A stretch of DNA of 64,000 nucleotides from Haberlea rhodopensis (GCA_907163345.1 CAJQUN010000024.1:4464001-4528000); one strand, 5' to 3'. Positions 22,556-33,962 are shown, counted from the first letter of the stretch. Notes: generated by a model not told the origin, from the letters alone. Program-made: numbers and translations.

Positions 22556-22738
22556 CTGAAATGGAAGGTGCTCCAGAACACCGATAATCACGGTGGAACG
22601 GCCGTTTCTTCAGGAAAGGCACGGTTTTTGGTCCTAATCGAACGGCCGTTTTTTGTTTCTGTAAATTTACTGTGTGGACGAAGAAGAAAAGGGACGTTTT
22701 TATGTAAGGAGAGCGAGAAATTATTCATGGGCTCACAG
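22556..22738 (-). other. Candidate first exon of PAI (transit peptide), no in-frame ATG
   Basis: A good donor (CAG|GTATGA at 22556/22555) ends an open frame. Spliced to 21366, it reads VPFLKKRPFHRDYRCSGAPS, then IS, straight into GSEAKEMILSKG without a stop. The composition is basic and hydroxylated, as in plastid transit peptides. No ATG lies in that frame before an upstream stop. The only nearby ATG (22728) is one base out of phase and would stop after 46 codons. A hAT MITE abuts at 22739. Confidence 0.45.
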
Positions 22739-23180
22739 TACGGGTGTAAACGAATCGAGCCGGTTCGCGAGCTTTTCAAGCCGGCTCGAAAAATATTTGA
22801 TTCGTATTCGAAATTATCGAATTCGAGCCGAACTCGAGCAAGTTCGAACTTTTTTTCGAGCAGAAGTCGAACCTAAATTATTTTGTTCGATAGTTCGCTA
22901 GCCGCTCGCGAGCTTCAATATTTTAGTAATATATTAAATAACTATATTTCGAGCATTTCGAATATTTATTTTCGAGCAATAGTTCAATTAGTTCGCGAGC
23001 ATGTTCGAACTTTTCGAGCCGAACTCGAACTCGAGCTTTAATTTGAGCCGAACTCGAGCCAAAAATTTAAGCTACTCGAACTTCGAATCGAGCTCGAGCT
23101 CGAATATACCTATTTCGAGCCGAATTCGAGCTTTAAAATTTCCTTCATATTCGACTCGATTTGGTTCGTTTACACCCCTA
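22739..23180. mobile_element. hAT-type MITE rich in GAGC/TCGAA text
   Basis: A 442 bp element with inverted ends TACGGGTGTAAACGAAT and TAGGGGTGTAAACGAAC and a perfect 8 bp target duplication GCTCACAG (22731-22738 and 23181-23188). Both features are diagnostic of hAT. The interior is built almost wholly from variants of TTCGAGCCGAACTCGAGC. Confidence 0.92.
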
Positions 23181-23188
23181 GCTCACAG

Positions 23189-24170
23189 TTTTTAAATCGT
23201 ATGAATATTGGTTCTTATATCATATGAATTATTAAATAATATGAATACTGGTTTTTAAATCTTAACTTAAAAAAACACCGCATAAATTCATGACTGATTA
23301 TAAATAATTATGCTTTATGCTAGTGTTGTAAAATAATTTTTTTGAAATTTAGTATCATAAAATAATTATGTGTTTATTTACTAATTTAAAATGAATTTAT
23401 CTAGTTTATATTTTATACATTAGTTATTTGGATCACATTTATTTTATAACTGGATATGATTTGTAATTAATTGTTTTCTAATAATGAAGTTTATCTAATA
23501 CGAATTTTATTATATTAAATATAATTAATCATGATATGATATTGATTATTTTCTAATTTACCCAAAAGAATTAAGTATGGAGTATAATTCAATAGATATA
23601 TCAATTAAATTGAATGAATCTAACCATTTGAATTAAAACAACGTTTATGTTTTTTTAATATTTTTCATAATTCTATGAATTTTTATTGTATTTTAAAAAA
23701 ATTCAACGCGATGTTCCGTGAAATGAAATTACAAATGGTTTTCATGACAGTTTTCGCGTTGGCGAACCATAGATACAATGAAGATGCTAATTTACTCCAT
23801 ATCATGAGACGAGGGGATTAAAAAAATAGGACATGATACGCATCAAACATCATATGAGGAATTACATATTCCAAACATTGAATACCTGAGCATATGGGCT
23901 TGGTAAAACCACATGGTTGAAGATGATTTCCCACATTTATACCTGGAAAAGATAGAAATCACAAAATCACATTCAAAATAACCAACCACTAATTAAACCA
24001 ATGGCATGACCGTTGACAGACATTACATTTCCCCCATTATCACCGCCTTATTTCCCACGAAATGAACCAAAAGGGCTTCTTTTTTCCCCATAAAAACAGA
24101 GAATTAAAAAAAAAAAAACTTTCTGAAGAATTTACACAGCCGAAACATACATACTGAAACCAGCTTTATC

Positions 24171-24172
<2 letters not shown>
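23189..24172. other. AT-rich intergenic DNA
   Basis: No gene is recognised in this stretch. Confidence 0.4.

Positions 24173-24202
<30 letters not shown>
24173..24202. repeat. (GA)n microsatellite
   Basis: Fifteen uninterrupted GA dinucleotides. Confidence 0.97.
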
Positions 24203-24206
<4 letters not shown>

Positions 24207-26003
24207 AGATCATAGCTGAAATAGCTAAAATTCTCTATATAACCAAATGATTATCAACTTTATAGCTCGCGTAGATTTGTAACTTTAATTTTTGAAAATA
24301 TGCTTTTCCTCAACCGAGGGTTGCGACTACCATGCTCTGTATTATCAACACAAATCCAATAGCAGCCCAGTTAAGTTCCGATGGCAGAATTGAATGTCAT
24401 GAAATAGCAAGGTTGACGAAGAAGGCGAAATCAGATCTTGACAGAAACCCATTATCATATCTAACAAGTCCACAGCCCCTAGGCCCACTAAGCTAAGGTT
24501 TTTTCTTGAATCGTTATATTCCAGTTTGATTGGTTATTTGCGCTTTGTTGTTGATTTTGTTTTCTTTTTATGTGGGTTTTTTGCTTGTAGGGCTAGTATT
24601 ACTCGGGGTGAATCGTTGAATAATTAACCAAGAGCCGACGTCCAACCAGAGAAAAAAGATGTAGAAGGCATGGTAAAAGCATTTGCTTGGGCAGCTCAAA
24701 CTTTTTGGAGGACCTGGAAAAGTTGAAAAAATGAGGCCTTTATTAACCGAGATAAAGGTTTGTATCAGATCGTTCAAACCAAAAGCATAGCACATGACAC
24801 TAATCTTGACAAACTTATATATTTTATTAGGAAAAAAATATGCAGTAACCAGAGTAGGTGGATAACTTATAGCAAAAGACATGCACCAGTTCACCTTCTT
24901 CTCTCAAACTCAGACACAAGTCCATTTTCTTGACAAATAAATCATAGAAGTTATCTACATACCATGAAAGGAGGCAACGTAGATCTGCAAAGGGCCACAT
25001 TTCAGTAAATTATGTTTTCATTGTAATTTCCCTTTCGAAAACATGAATATACACCACCAGGCACCAGGCACCAGGCACCAGGCACCAATCACCATTCAAA
25101 ATTTACAGAACATCCCATATATATCACATGTGCAGATAAATACAAGTGATTCCAAGATCAAGTCATTTTTTTCCAAATCACGCTCAATAGAGGAATTTAA
25201 TATAAAAAACCAAATATATCATCATATATTGAAAAATAATTCAAATCTGCGTTGAAGAGAGCGAAAATAAAAAAACCAAATATATCTTTTCAACCAAGCA
25301 CAAACATATTTTCAGCAGCAAAACAAAACGAAGAATTTAAAAACAAGGATTAAAAAGATGACACAATTAATTTCTCAAATGAAACTGTTTAACAGATCAA
25401 ATATGAGTTAAATCTTATGTAATGTATAATTATAATTATCAATATACAGTCTTTGAAGCAAAAAATGTTCCAACATTTGACTTGAATAATAACTTAATTC
25501 CCATCTTATGCAGAGGAAATTTAGAGCAAAAATCTTCAATCTTTGAGGCATCGAATGTAGAGGAAATTTACCTCAGAGAAAAATAGAGAAAACGAGATGT
25601 CCGGAGCTAGCCAGCAACGAGAGAGAGCGAGGCAACGGCCAACGCCAGGCGGAGAGCGAGAGTCGAGTGATAGCCGAGAGTAGACAGAGAGAGGGGAATA
25701 GAAACGGTGTGAATTGTTATTGCCGAGAGTGAGAAGAGAGAGGGGAATAGATTTGGTGTGAATTGTGATCGGGAATTTGAGATTATAATTAATAATTAAT
25801 AAATTAAAAAAAATTGGGGCCATTTTTGCAAAATGGGCCAAAGAAAGCTTCATTTTGCTATGAGCTTCAACCGCCCCTGGGCATTGGATTAAGTACTAGA
25901 ATTTCAGATAGGATGTTAGGAAATCTGGTTTAAGCCCACACAAAACAGGGCAAAAAGAGCGTCACCCTCCTCAAAATATAAACGATAATTAATGGCTTGG
26001 AGC
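24203..26003. other. Intergenic DNA with small repeats
   Basis: No gene is recognised. It contains a short tandem CCAGGCA repeat at about 25058-25086. Two near-identical copies of GAGAGAGGGGAATAGA...GGTGTGAATTGT lie at about 25690-25770, followed by an inverted GCCATTTTTGCAAAATGGGC near 25820. Confidence 0.5.
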
Positions 26004-26500
26004 GCATAATCGTCTTGCGACTTCTGAACGTCTCCCTTTTGTCACGGACAAATCTTGTGGCCTTTGTGACATTGGTGTGGATAGCCTCAATCACCTCTTT
26101 TTTGAGTGCTCCTACAGCAAGAATATTTGGAGCAGCGTCCGGAACTGGCTTCTTGTGTGACGTAACATGTCTACCCTAAGTTGTGCTTTAAAATTGCTCA
26201 AGAAGGATTATAATGGCTCGAACTACAACTCGAAGTCTCGGTTCATAGTTTTTGCAGCCACCATCTACCACATTTGGTCGGCAAGGAACGATAATTTTTA
26301 GCACAACTATGAACCAAATACCAATATGATTTGTATGACTTGTAAACCAAGTCGAAGTCCCTGATCGCATCTTTAGGCGAATTCAAGTCTTGTTTTTTCA
26401 ATTATTGTATAAGCTATTTAGCTTTTGCATTTTAACGTTCGGGCATATCCATATGACTTGTACAGTTTTTTATTAGTAATGCCCCAAAAAAAAAAATAAA
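26004..26500 (+). mobile_element. LINE retrotransposon 3' relic (zf-RVT domain)
   Basis: The plus-strand translation begins AHNRLATSERLPF. It continues CGLCDIGVDSLNHLFFECSY and SKNIWSSVRNWLL, then after a stop FIVFAATIYHIWSARNDNF. This is the cysteine/histidine region (CX2C...HLFF.C...W) that ends plant LINE reverse transcriptases. The relic carries stops, and its 3' end has a short A-rich tail near 26485-26500. The rest of the element is absent, as expected for 5' truncation. Confidence 0.8.
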
Positions 26501-27137
26501 GGGCCAGAGGAGATAATGGAGTACCCTTTTTTATCTGTTGTGTGGTGGAGACATCAGAATAAAGTTTGGTTAGGGCGGCTGTCCATTATATAAGCAAGAA
26601 TTCAAAGAGAGCGACTTCCACAAATAGAGAGCGTGTTATGCTATACGCTCTTCGGACCGCATATCTTCGCAACGCCAGAAAGCTTAGATTCTTCCCAGTA
26701 GTATACTCATGATACCAACAATTTTCAGGGCGACGGAAACAATCAAGTGTTTACTTTTATGATGAAATTTCAAAAAAGAAAAATAAAATTTTGATAAGGG
26801 CGACAAATTCAACCATGGATGTCAGCAATCTCATTCTTGTATGAACTGAGTACTATCATACACCAATTGGGTAATATCATACACCAACACGCATAATATA
26901 TATCCATATGTATATGTCACGTGCAACTTGTATATGCAGAAAGATCCCAACTTTCATTAATGACTTGTTCAATACAACGATTACATTATAAAATATTCAA
27001 CTATTGCGAAATAATTAATTAAAAAATTTGTTTTCTTCGACCCTCATCTTTCTTGCAAGATTCCAATCCAAAAAATATGGTAAAAATCTCAAAGAATATC
27101 ATCACAAGTATAGGTCATCTTAGAGCAAGAAACCAGA
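26501..27137. other. Intergenic and 3' flank of the CCCH gene
   Basis: It includes the presumed 3' UTR of the minus-strand zinc finger gene. No other gene is seen. Confidence 0.4.
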
Positions 27138-29138
27138 TTAAGCAACCATCTGCTCCTGCTCCATGTACAATTGATCGATCCAATTCGGTGTCATTTCATG
27201 AATTCCTCCGTGCAGACTTTGCTCCGTACCATACGGTCCGATCCCACCAGATGGGGTGTCTTTCACCAAGGAGTTAACCCAAGAAACATCCGGCTCGTCT
27301 ACAGTACAAGGAGTCATGGCTGCAGATGCATTGGCATTATTGCTTCGAAAACCAAAAGAGGCCGACTTTCTAAGCTTATTCACCTCCTCATCGTTAAAAC
27401 CCCAGTTCACCTTCCCATCTGGTGAGCTCCAATCTGAAAATTTTGATGGCATTGGACTGGGAGAATTAGCAGAACCGGAAAGGCTGGATCGGTAGCCAAC
27501 TCCAGTACCACGGTCAATGAAGCTTTGGCTGCGTTTTGAGAAGGCATTGGCTCTTGAATTCATGACTGCCGCAGCTACAGCGGCAGAGGAGTCAAAACCA
27601 TATGCCGAGGGCTGTTTCCTCGCTGGTGATGATGATGAGAAGTTTGCAGGGTAACTGGCTCGGAGTTGGTTTGTGTTCTGGCGAATCTGATGACTGGTAG
27701 GAGAATTCTTGGGTGAGAGACCCTGTAATTGAGATAATAATGAAGGGTCCAACGAACCAAGTATGTCATCTAGATTCGTGGGTTTTAAATCATTGATTCT
27801 TGCATACGGGGAAGACAGGCCCACCATCTCCTCAACTAACTGCTGGCGTTGTTGGTTCTGTGTATGAATTCTCTCCAATTCGAGCAACTCCACCTCCAAA
27901 TCCAGGTCTCGTGCGCTAAAAGTAGTTTTGAGTCGGCTACCAGGGAACTGTAGAGCCGGTGGGGTTATAAGGTTCACCTTGTTCTGCCACATGTTTCCGC
28001 CCATCGCAGATGAACAAGTAACTGAGGGCGACATGGGTGGTGTTGAAGTATTAGGCAGCATCAAAGTGGCCGAACCGAGTGACGAAGGGCTCAATGTAGT
28101 CATGTCCATTGAATTCATCGAAACAGAATTTGGAGAAGGCATGGCAGAACCCGTGGCAGCATACAAAGGGCGAAGCTCTTCGGGTTTGTGCGCAAAGAAG
28201 CACACTTTTCGTGCACAGCCTGTCTCATCCTTGCAAAGACGTGTCCTGTATTGAGCAGGATGGAGCCAAGATTCAAAAACTCCATGAGCATATTCGCAAG
28301 AATCCCCCTTTCCGCAACTTCCTTTCTTGAACTCGGGACACGGGACACAAGTGTAGTGATGCTTCCTCAAATCGCGCCTCCTCGCATTCTCCCCAGGGTG
28401 GACAAAAGGGCACTCGGTCCAGTCGTGAGAATAAGCCCTCGAGCAAGGCTTCACCTTGAAATTATACATCCTAAACTCATCACTTCCATAGATCCCATTG
28501 TTGATATCCGGCAAAGATACATCAACAGGATATTCTTTCTTCTCAACCCCTTCTTTCACACGAAGCATCTCGCTCTCTTCTCCCTCATTACCTGACTCGA
28601 TTTTGATCCCTTTCAACAACATTTCCAATATTTTCCTCTTAGAATTGTTCGAAAACTTAACAGATGGAGCAATCAAATCGCACGGTTTCTTGCCATAGGC
28701 ATCAATAAAATTAATATCCCCAGAGGCGTCGATCAAGAACTTGACAACCTCAACAGACGCCCACGTACCACCGGCAGCAGCACAATGGAGAGGCGTAGCC
28801 CCACCCGAGCCACATGCTCTATTGACATCAACTTTTCCAGTTCCAATAATATACTTCAAAACCTCTAAACTTCCATATAAAGAAGCAATCATTATCGGGG
28901 TTCTCTCTTCATACCCCATCTTCTTTGGTCCAAATTTTCTGCCATACCAATAGCTTATTTCGTTCACATCAGAGCCCATCTCTTCTACTTCATATATAAA
29001 ACCAGCCAAATCATCAGCAGCCGCCAATTCCAGTAAATTTGAACAAGTTTTATGCGGAACCCTTCTCTTATTATCTTGAAATTTGGCTTCCATTTCCAAT
29101 TCAGAAGGGGAAATCTTACTCTTTGAACCAGTGGACAT
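27138..29138 (-). CDS. Ankyrin-repeat tandem CCCH zinc finger protein (SZF1/SZF2-OXS2 family)
   Basis: A 666-residue protein of the plant arginine-rich tandem zinc finger family, which binds AU-rich RNA or DNA and shuttles between nucleus and cytoplasmic granules in stress responses. Ankyrin repeats occupy about residues 75-165 (ERTPIMIASLYGSLEVLKYI; ATPLHCAAAGG). The RR-TZF core at about 225-310 has CSRAYSHDWTECPFVH (CX5HX4CX3H), CPEFKKGSCGKGDSCEYAH (CX7CX5CX3H) and CKDETGCARKVCFFAH (CX5CX4CX3H). The C-terminus contains EPDVSWVNSLVKD and NWIDQLYMEQEQMVA. Sequence around the fingers is closest to what I recall of Arabidopsis SZF1/SZF2. The coding sequence is one exon, starting at the ATG four bases after a leader intron acceptor. 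Confidence 0.95.
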   Translation of the reverse strand: MSTGSKSKISPSELEMEAKFQDNKRRVPHKTCSNLLELAAADDLAGFIYEVEEMGSDVNEISYWYGRKFGPKKMGYEERTPIMIASLYGSLEVLKYIIGTGKVDVNRACGSGGATPLHCAAAGGTWASVEVVKFLIDASGDINFIDAYGKKPCDLIAPSVKFSNNSKRKILEMLLKGIKIESGNEGEESEMLRVKEGVEKKEYPVDVSLPDINNGIYGSDEFRMYNFKVKPCSRAYSHDWTECPFVHPGENARRRDLRKHHYTCVPCPEFKKGSCGKGDSCEYAHGVFESWLHPAQYRTRLCKDETGCARKVCFFAHKPEELRPLYAATGSAMPSPNSVSMNSMDMTTLSPSSLGSATLMLPNTSTPPMSPSVTCSSAMGGNMWQNKVNLITPPALQFPGSRLKTTFSARDLDLEVELLELERIHTQNQQRQQLVEEMVGLSSPYARINDLKPTNLDDILGSLDPSLLSQLQGLSPKNSPTSHQIRQNTNQLRASYPANFSSSSPARKQPSAYGFDSSAAVAAAVMNSRANAFSKRSQSFIDRGTGVGYRSSLSGSANSPSPMPSKFSDWSSPDGKVNWGFNDEEVNKLRKSASFGFRSNNANASAAMTPCTVDEPDVSWVNSLVKDTPSGGIGPYGTEQSLHGGIHEMTPNWIDQLYMEQEQMVA

Positions 29139-29143
29139 CAAAC

Positions 29144-29690
29144 CTGAAACATATTAAGAACAAAGAAAATTTGAGAATCAAGAATGAATTGATAAACAAC
29201 AAACAGCATCTTGCAAATCTTGACAAAATTATTCATAATATTTATTTATTCCAACTATTACAAGGTTTGTCCCAACCGGAATCTCCTCATCTAAACAATT
29301 GTTTCATTACAAATCAATTGAATGATTCCACCATACGGGGCAGCCTGTCGTTAGATTCTCTCTCTCAACCAAAGAAACGTCATTAAACAAGTAAACCAGA
29401 CAGCGGGAGAAAAAAAAAGTCTTACAAAGCACAACCCATTGAAAATATTTTGAAGAAAAAACAAAGAAAAGCCATTTAAGATTCCAGAATTTATTTATAA
29501 AAAAAAAAAGAAAGCATGGGAAAAACAGCCCATTATTCAAAACCGATATCGCAATACAACTAACAAACATCTCATTAAACATAAGAAACCCCGCGATACC
29601 ACCCAAAAGCCTCAACCAGAAACCAAAAAGTAAAAAATAAACACAAAAACCATTAAAGATGGAGTCTTTAGATGTTAATAAAAAGTATAC
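29144..29690 (-). other. Leader intron of the CCCH gene
   Basis: A donor (GCAAG|GTATAC at 29691/29690) and acceptor (TTTCAG|GTTTGATG, exon from 29143) bracket a gene-free 547 bp stretch immediately upstream of the start codon. Leader introns are common in this family. Confidence 0.65.
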
Positions 29691-30253
29691 CTTGCACTGA
29701 AAGGAGAAATGCCTTGAGAAAAAGATCTTTGAAATTACAAAGACTCGCAATAATTTGGAAGAATTTTTCGAGGTGAGTTACGTTACTACATAATCTTGTG
29801 AATTGTGAAAGACCTCGAGTCTTTGGAGAAGTATATATACTGTTCAGAACTTACCAAAGGGATGAGGAAGGGAGGAGGAAATTGTGACTATTCTTCTCGC
29901 TTCTTTCTTTAACTTTTCTTCAATAGCATCTTTTCTTTCTCTCTCCTATTATTTTTCCAATATAGTCAAAGTCAATCTTCAGAAGGTGGAGTCCACCTCA
30001 CACCATATCTGTTTCTTACTGGTTCCATTTTGAATCACCCCAAGCGAAACCCAAATGAAAATTCAAATGAAATGCAAATTGAAATTCATACATATAAATT
30101 CAAATTCAAATTCAAATGAAGGGTTTGTGGAGAATAGGTCCCATATGAGGTGATGATGGAATAAAGCAAACCGCCATAGGGTTTGTCGCGTCTCCTGTGG
30201 GGCTATGACACTAACGTGTGAGTGCTAATTGACATGATTAACAATACGTATGA
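29691..30253 (-). promoter_or_regulatory. CCCH gene first exon and promoter
   Basis: A TATATATA-like run near 29830-29840 lies upstream of a CT-rich, 5' UTR-like stretch (minus strand). Beyond it is AT-rich DNA with a short AAATTCAAATTC array near 30095-30115. Confidence 0.35.
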
Positions 30254-30263
30254 GTCTACAAAT

Positions 30264-30387
30264 GGGTTTGTCTTAGGTGCACCCGGTGTTTGGGTGCACC
30301 AAGACACATAAAAAAATATACATACATATATAAACATATGTATGTGTCTTGATGCACCCAAACACCGGGTGCACCTAAGACAAACCC
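30264..30387. mobile_element. Hairpin MITE, family M2, copy 1 (Mutator-like)
   Basis: A 124 bp near-perfect inverted repeat has arms GGGTTTGTCTTAGGTGCACC...GTGTTTGGGTGCACC...AAGACACATA around a short AT loop. It has a perfect 10 bp target duplication GTCTACAAAT (30254-30263 and 30388-30397). The TIR length and duplication length fit Mutator. A second copy lies at 52953-53648. Confidence 0.9.
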
Positions 30388-30485
30388 GTCTACAAATGAT
30401 ATTTTGGATAGGTTTAAGGTTAATTTTAAAGACATTTATGTGTCTGCAATTGTCCTTAAATACAAGATAAGACAAGACAAAACAG

Positions 30486-31511
30486 GGTTTATTCGATCCT
30501 AGGGGGGGACCAGTGGTCCCCCCCCTTAAAATTTTATTTTTTTTTTAAATTTTAAAATTTAATATATTATAATAATTTAAATAATTATAAAAAATATCAT
30601 TAATTTATCAAAATTATTATTTAATTTATCAAAAAATTTATTTAATTTATCAAAAATAAAATAATTAATTTATAAATTGATGATATATTTGAAAAAAATT
30701 ATTATTTAATTTAATGAAGTCAAAAATATATATTGTCTATAAGTAAACTAACCATCGAAGTATATTTCGTATATCAATATGTTATTGATTTTTTTTGTAA
30801 TTTATTTAATTTATCAAAAATAAAATAATTAATTTCTAAATTGACGATATATTTGATAGATATAAATTATGAAGTCAAAAATATATTTTGTTTAATAAGT
30901 AAACTAACCATCGAAGTATATTTCGTATATCAATATGTTATTGATTTTGCCTAAAGACTATTTTTACAATCTTCTTACAAAATGACCAAATTTGTTTCAT
31001 AAAAAATTGAGGACCAAGTAAATTATCATGGTCAATATTTATTATCCCCTTTTTTAAGGTTTTAAATTCTACATAAAAATCAAATTTTCACAAGATATAT
31101 TAAATAATTATAAAAAAATGTCATCAATTATTAAAATAAATTGAATAATTTATTTTAAATAAATGTCATAAATATAAATTTTTAGTCAATCTTGGCAACT
31201 TTATTTTTAAATAAATTAAATAATAATTTCTATCAAATATATCATCAATTTAGAAATTAATTATTTTATTTTTGATATATTAAATAATTTTTTTGATAAA
31301 TTAAATAATAATTTTGATAAATTAATGATATTTTTATAATTATTTAAATTATTATAATATATTAAATTCTAAAAATTTAAATTTTTATAAATTAATAATA
31401 TTTTTTATAATTATTTAAATTATTATAATATATTAAATTTTAAAATTTAAAAAAAAAATAAAATTTTAAGGGGGGGGACCAGTGGCCCCCCCCCCTAGGA
31501 TCGAATAAACC
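30486..31511. mobile_element. Non-autonomous Mutator-like element with very long inverted repeats
   Basis: A 1,026 bp element begins GGTTTATTCGATCCTAGG and ends with its reverse complement. The inverted similarity continues for at least 200 bp into each side (G-run/ACCAGTGG/C-run block, then AT-rich text). It has a perfect 9 bp target duplication ACAAAACAG (30477-30485 and 31512-31520), as expected for Mutator. No coding capacity. Confidence 0.9.
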
Positions 31512-31562
31512 ACAAAACAGATCAAAATATTAAATTGAAATATCCCATTTGGATGGTTACAC

Positions 31563-31663
31563 ATAAAATACTTAGGTGCACTCGGTACACAAAAACACCA
31601 ACACTCATATTTGTGTATGTATATTTTGATATTTGTGTTGGTGTTTGGTGCACCGAGAGTACT
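31563..31663. repeat. Diverged hairpin related to MITE family M2
   Basis: TACTTAGGTGCACTCGG and, in inverse orientation, CTCGGTGCACCAAACACCAA flank an AT-rich loop. The text resembles the M2 arms but the ends are eroded. A possible imperfect duplication, GGTTACAYMT, flanks it. Confidence 0.5.
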
Positions 31664-32774
31664 GTAGCATCTCTCGTGGTTACATCGCTAGCGACACTTA
31701 AGAATCATATAGCCTATATTTTGGATGTACGTTCAGTTTACATAAATAAAATATGTAAGTGATATCATATTATTATTGTTAGGATATATTCATATTTAAA
31801 AACAACTAGTTTTATTAAAAAAATTGAAATATATTGAATTTAGAAGTGATTATTACAATCAACAAATTTTCACGATGTTTTGTTTACATTTAATAAAAGA
31901 GTATATTTCATATTGAGTCACATCTTTTTTATGGTTAGGGAAATGAGGGAATAAGGGATTTCAAAAGACAAAATCCAAAATACATATATAGTATGCTCCA
32001 GTAAAAAACAAAATAGATTTTCTATTGGAATTTATATACATGAATAAAGTATGTGTGTATGAGCAGCTTCAATGAACATAATAATACCAGTTAAATTAAA
32101 AAGTACACACCAAAATTGAACTCGACTCAATTTATTTGCATATAGTCATAACAATAACTGTTGTTGTTATAATAATTTTTATAAATTTAATATAAAAATT
32201 ATTCTGTTAGCAATATTAATTACTCTAGTAATATCATAACACCTATTTTACACTGATTAAATTTAGTAGGAATATATGTTGTGCATATTGCAACATAAAT
32301 TTAGTAGGAATATATATTATTGTTGCTAAATTCTTGAACACTAACATCTTAAAAAATGAATTTATTACTTTTATCATATGCCAAATCTATAACAATTTGG
32401 AAATTAAGCTATGTTTTACATAATTTTTGTTATAGTAATCACATACTAGAGATATAAAAGAGTTATACTTCATAATTTACAACATGGTCTATTTTAATTA
32501 ATATCAATTATATAACTTAGAACTAGCTATGTTTGACAACATAACCCATTTATTCTTTCAAAATATCAAAGAGATGAAGGGTGTTTTTGGAACAATTGAA
32601 TTTATAATTATTTAATACATGCTATGGATATAGATAAAGAATATTTTACTAAAAAATTAGCTAATATCATATCTGTTTTGCTCCAAAAAATATATATATC
32701 ATATCTGGTTAAATAATATAGTATGGCACACAGTAAGTTTCATACATATTTGATGTTTGATAGATAAGTATATA
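31664..32774. other. AT-rich intergenic DNA
   Basis: No gene or bounded element is recognised. Confidence 0.4.
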
Positions 32775-33549
32775 TCTATACTAATAATAAAACAAGAGCA
32801 TCCTAGATATGACATATGTCATACCAAATTTTGATATTTCTAAAATACCCTTCCAATTTAAAACATATATATATATATATATATATTCATAAAATATCCA
32901 TCACAATACAAAAATAAAACATGTAAATCTAAAATTAAAATATGAGTTCATTGAAAAGACAAACAAAACTAAAAAAAAAAACCAATTCTATTTTATAATT
33001 CAAATAAATAAAAGAAAAAATTTATAAAAAATAATTTTACTTTATTTATAAATATTTATTGTAACAAAAATATTAGAGCGAGCATGCTAGAGAAACTACT
33101 TGACCTCTTGGTATGACCGTATAATTACCAAAATGCCCCTAAATCTTAGTATCCAAATATTGAAAATGACTGAAATATTCTTGAGACGTTTAATAATTTC
33201 AATTTATCCTAATATACTATATATATTACTATAATAAAGAATAAGTATGCCAGAGAAACTACTTGGCCTCTTTGTATGGCAGTACGATTACCAAAGTGAC
33301 CCTAAATCTTTTATTAATCACAAATAGTATGCCAACATGGAAAATGACTGAAATATCATTGAGATTTTTAATATTTCAATTTATCCTAATATTTTATGGT
33401 TTTAAAATATCCGTAATGCCTTAGATAATATTTTCAATTACAATATTATCATATCACATAATATTTGTAATTAAATTCTAAAAAAAGAAGTTAAAAAACC
33501 AATTGAAAACAATTTGTTCAAGCACGCAACGCGTGCTGAGGGACACTAG
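32775..33549 (+). mobile_element. Non-autonomous Helitron
   Basis: It starts TCTATACTAATAATAAAAC and ends CTAG at 33546-33549. Just before the end is a GC-rich hairpin, AGCACGCAACGCGTGCT (about 33521-33537). The flanking bases are A (32774) and T (33550), so the insertion is between A and T without duplication. All four features are Helitron hallmarks. The interior has two related segments containing GAGAAACTACTTGRCCTC (about 33090 and 33255). No Rep/helicase is encoded. Confidence 0.88.
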
Positions 33550-33658
33550 TACATACAAAGAACCAACACGTGATCGCTAGTCTATTTTAAAGTGGGCGAT
33601 GATTTGGGATTGGGCTTTTGGCAATTGGGCTAATACTAGTCGGCCATATAAAGATGTG

Positions 33659-33845
33659 TAGAGATGTCAAACGGAGCAAACTGCATGAGGCATGGTACGA
33701 CACGGAGCGGCCCATTTTGCTACAGTGTTGTGTCGTGCCGTGCCAGACACGGCCCGAGAGATGGGATGTGCCGGGCCAAGGGGTGCCAGCTAGTGAGCCG
33801 GCATGGGCACGGTACGACACTGTATTTTTTTTTAAAGAAAAATTA
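33659..33845. mobile_element. Fragment of a hAT-like MITE
   Basis: It starts AGAGATGTCAAACGGAGC and is followed by GGTACGACACGG/GTGCCGGGCC-type text, typical of plant hAT MITEs. No matching right end is seen. Confidence 0.4.
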
Positions 33846-33962
33846 ATTGGCAATCGATCGCTACATAATTAGGGATCGATCGCCGAGTGGCAGTAGGTTA
33901 TAAGCTTGTTTGGCGATCGATCGTCATATAACTGGCGATCGATCGGCGAATGCCAAACGGTC
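33846..33962. repeat. Cluster of GCGATCGATCG palindromes
   Basis: Four copies of GGCRATCGATCG or its near-inverse lie within about 110 bp (near 33851, 33874, 33914 and 33937), spaced roughly 20-40 bp. Each contains ATCGAT, and two neighbours are inverted. Confidence 0.75.
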
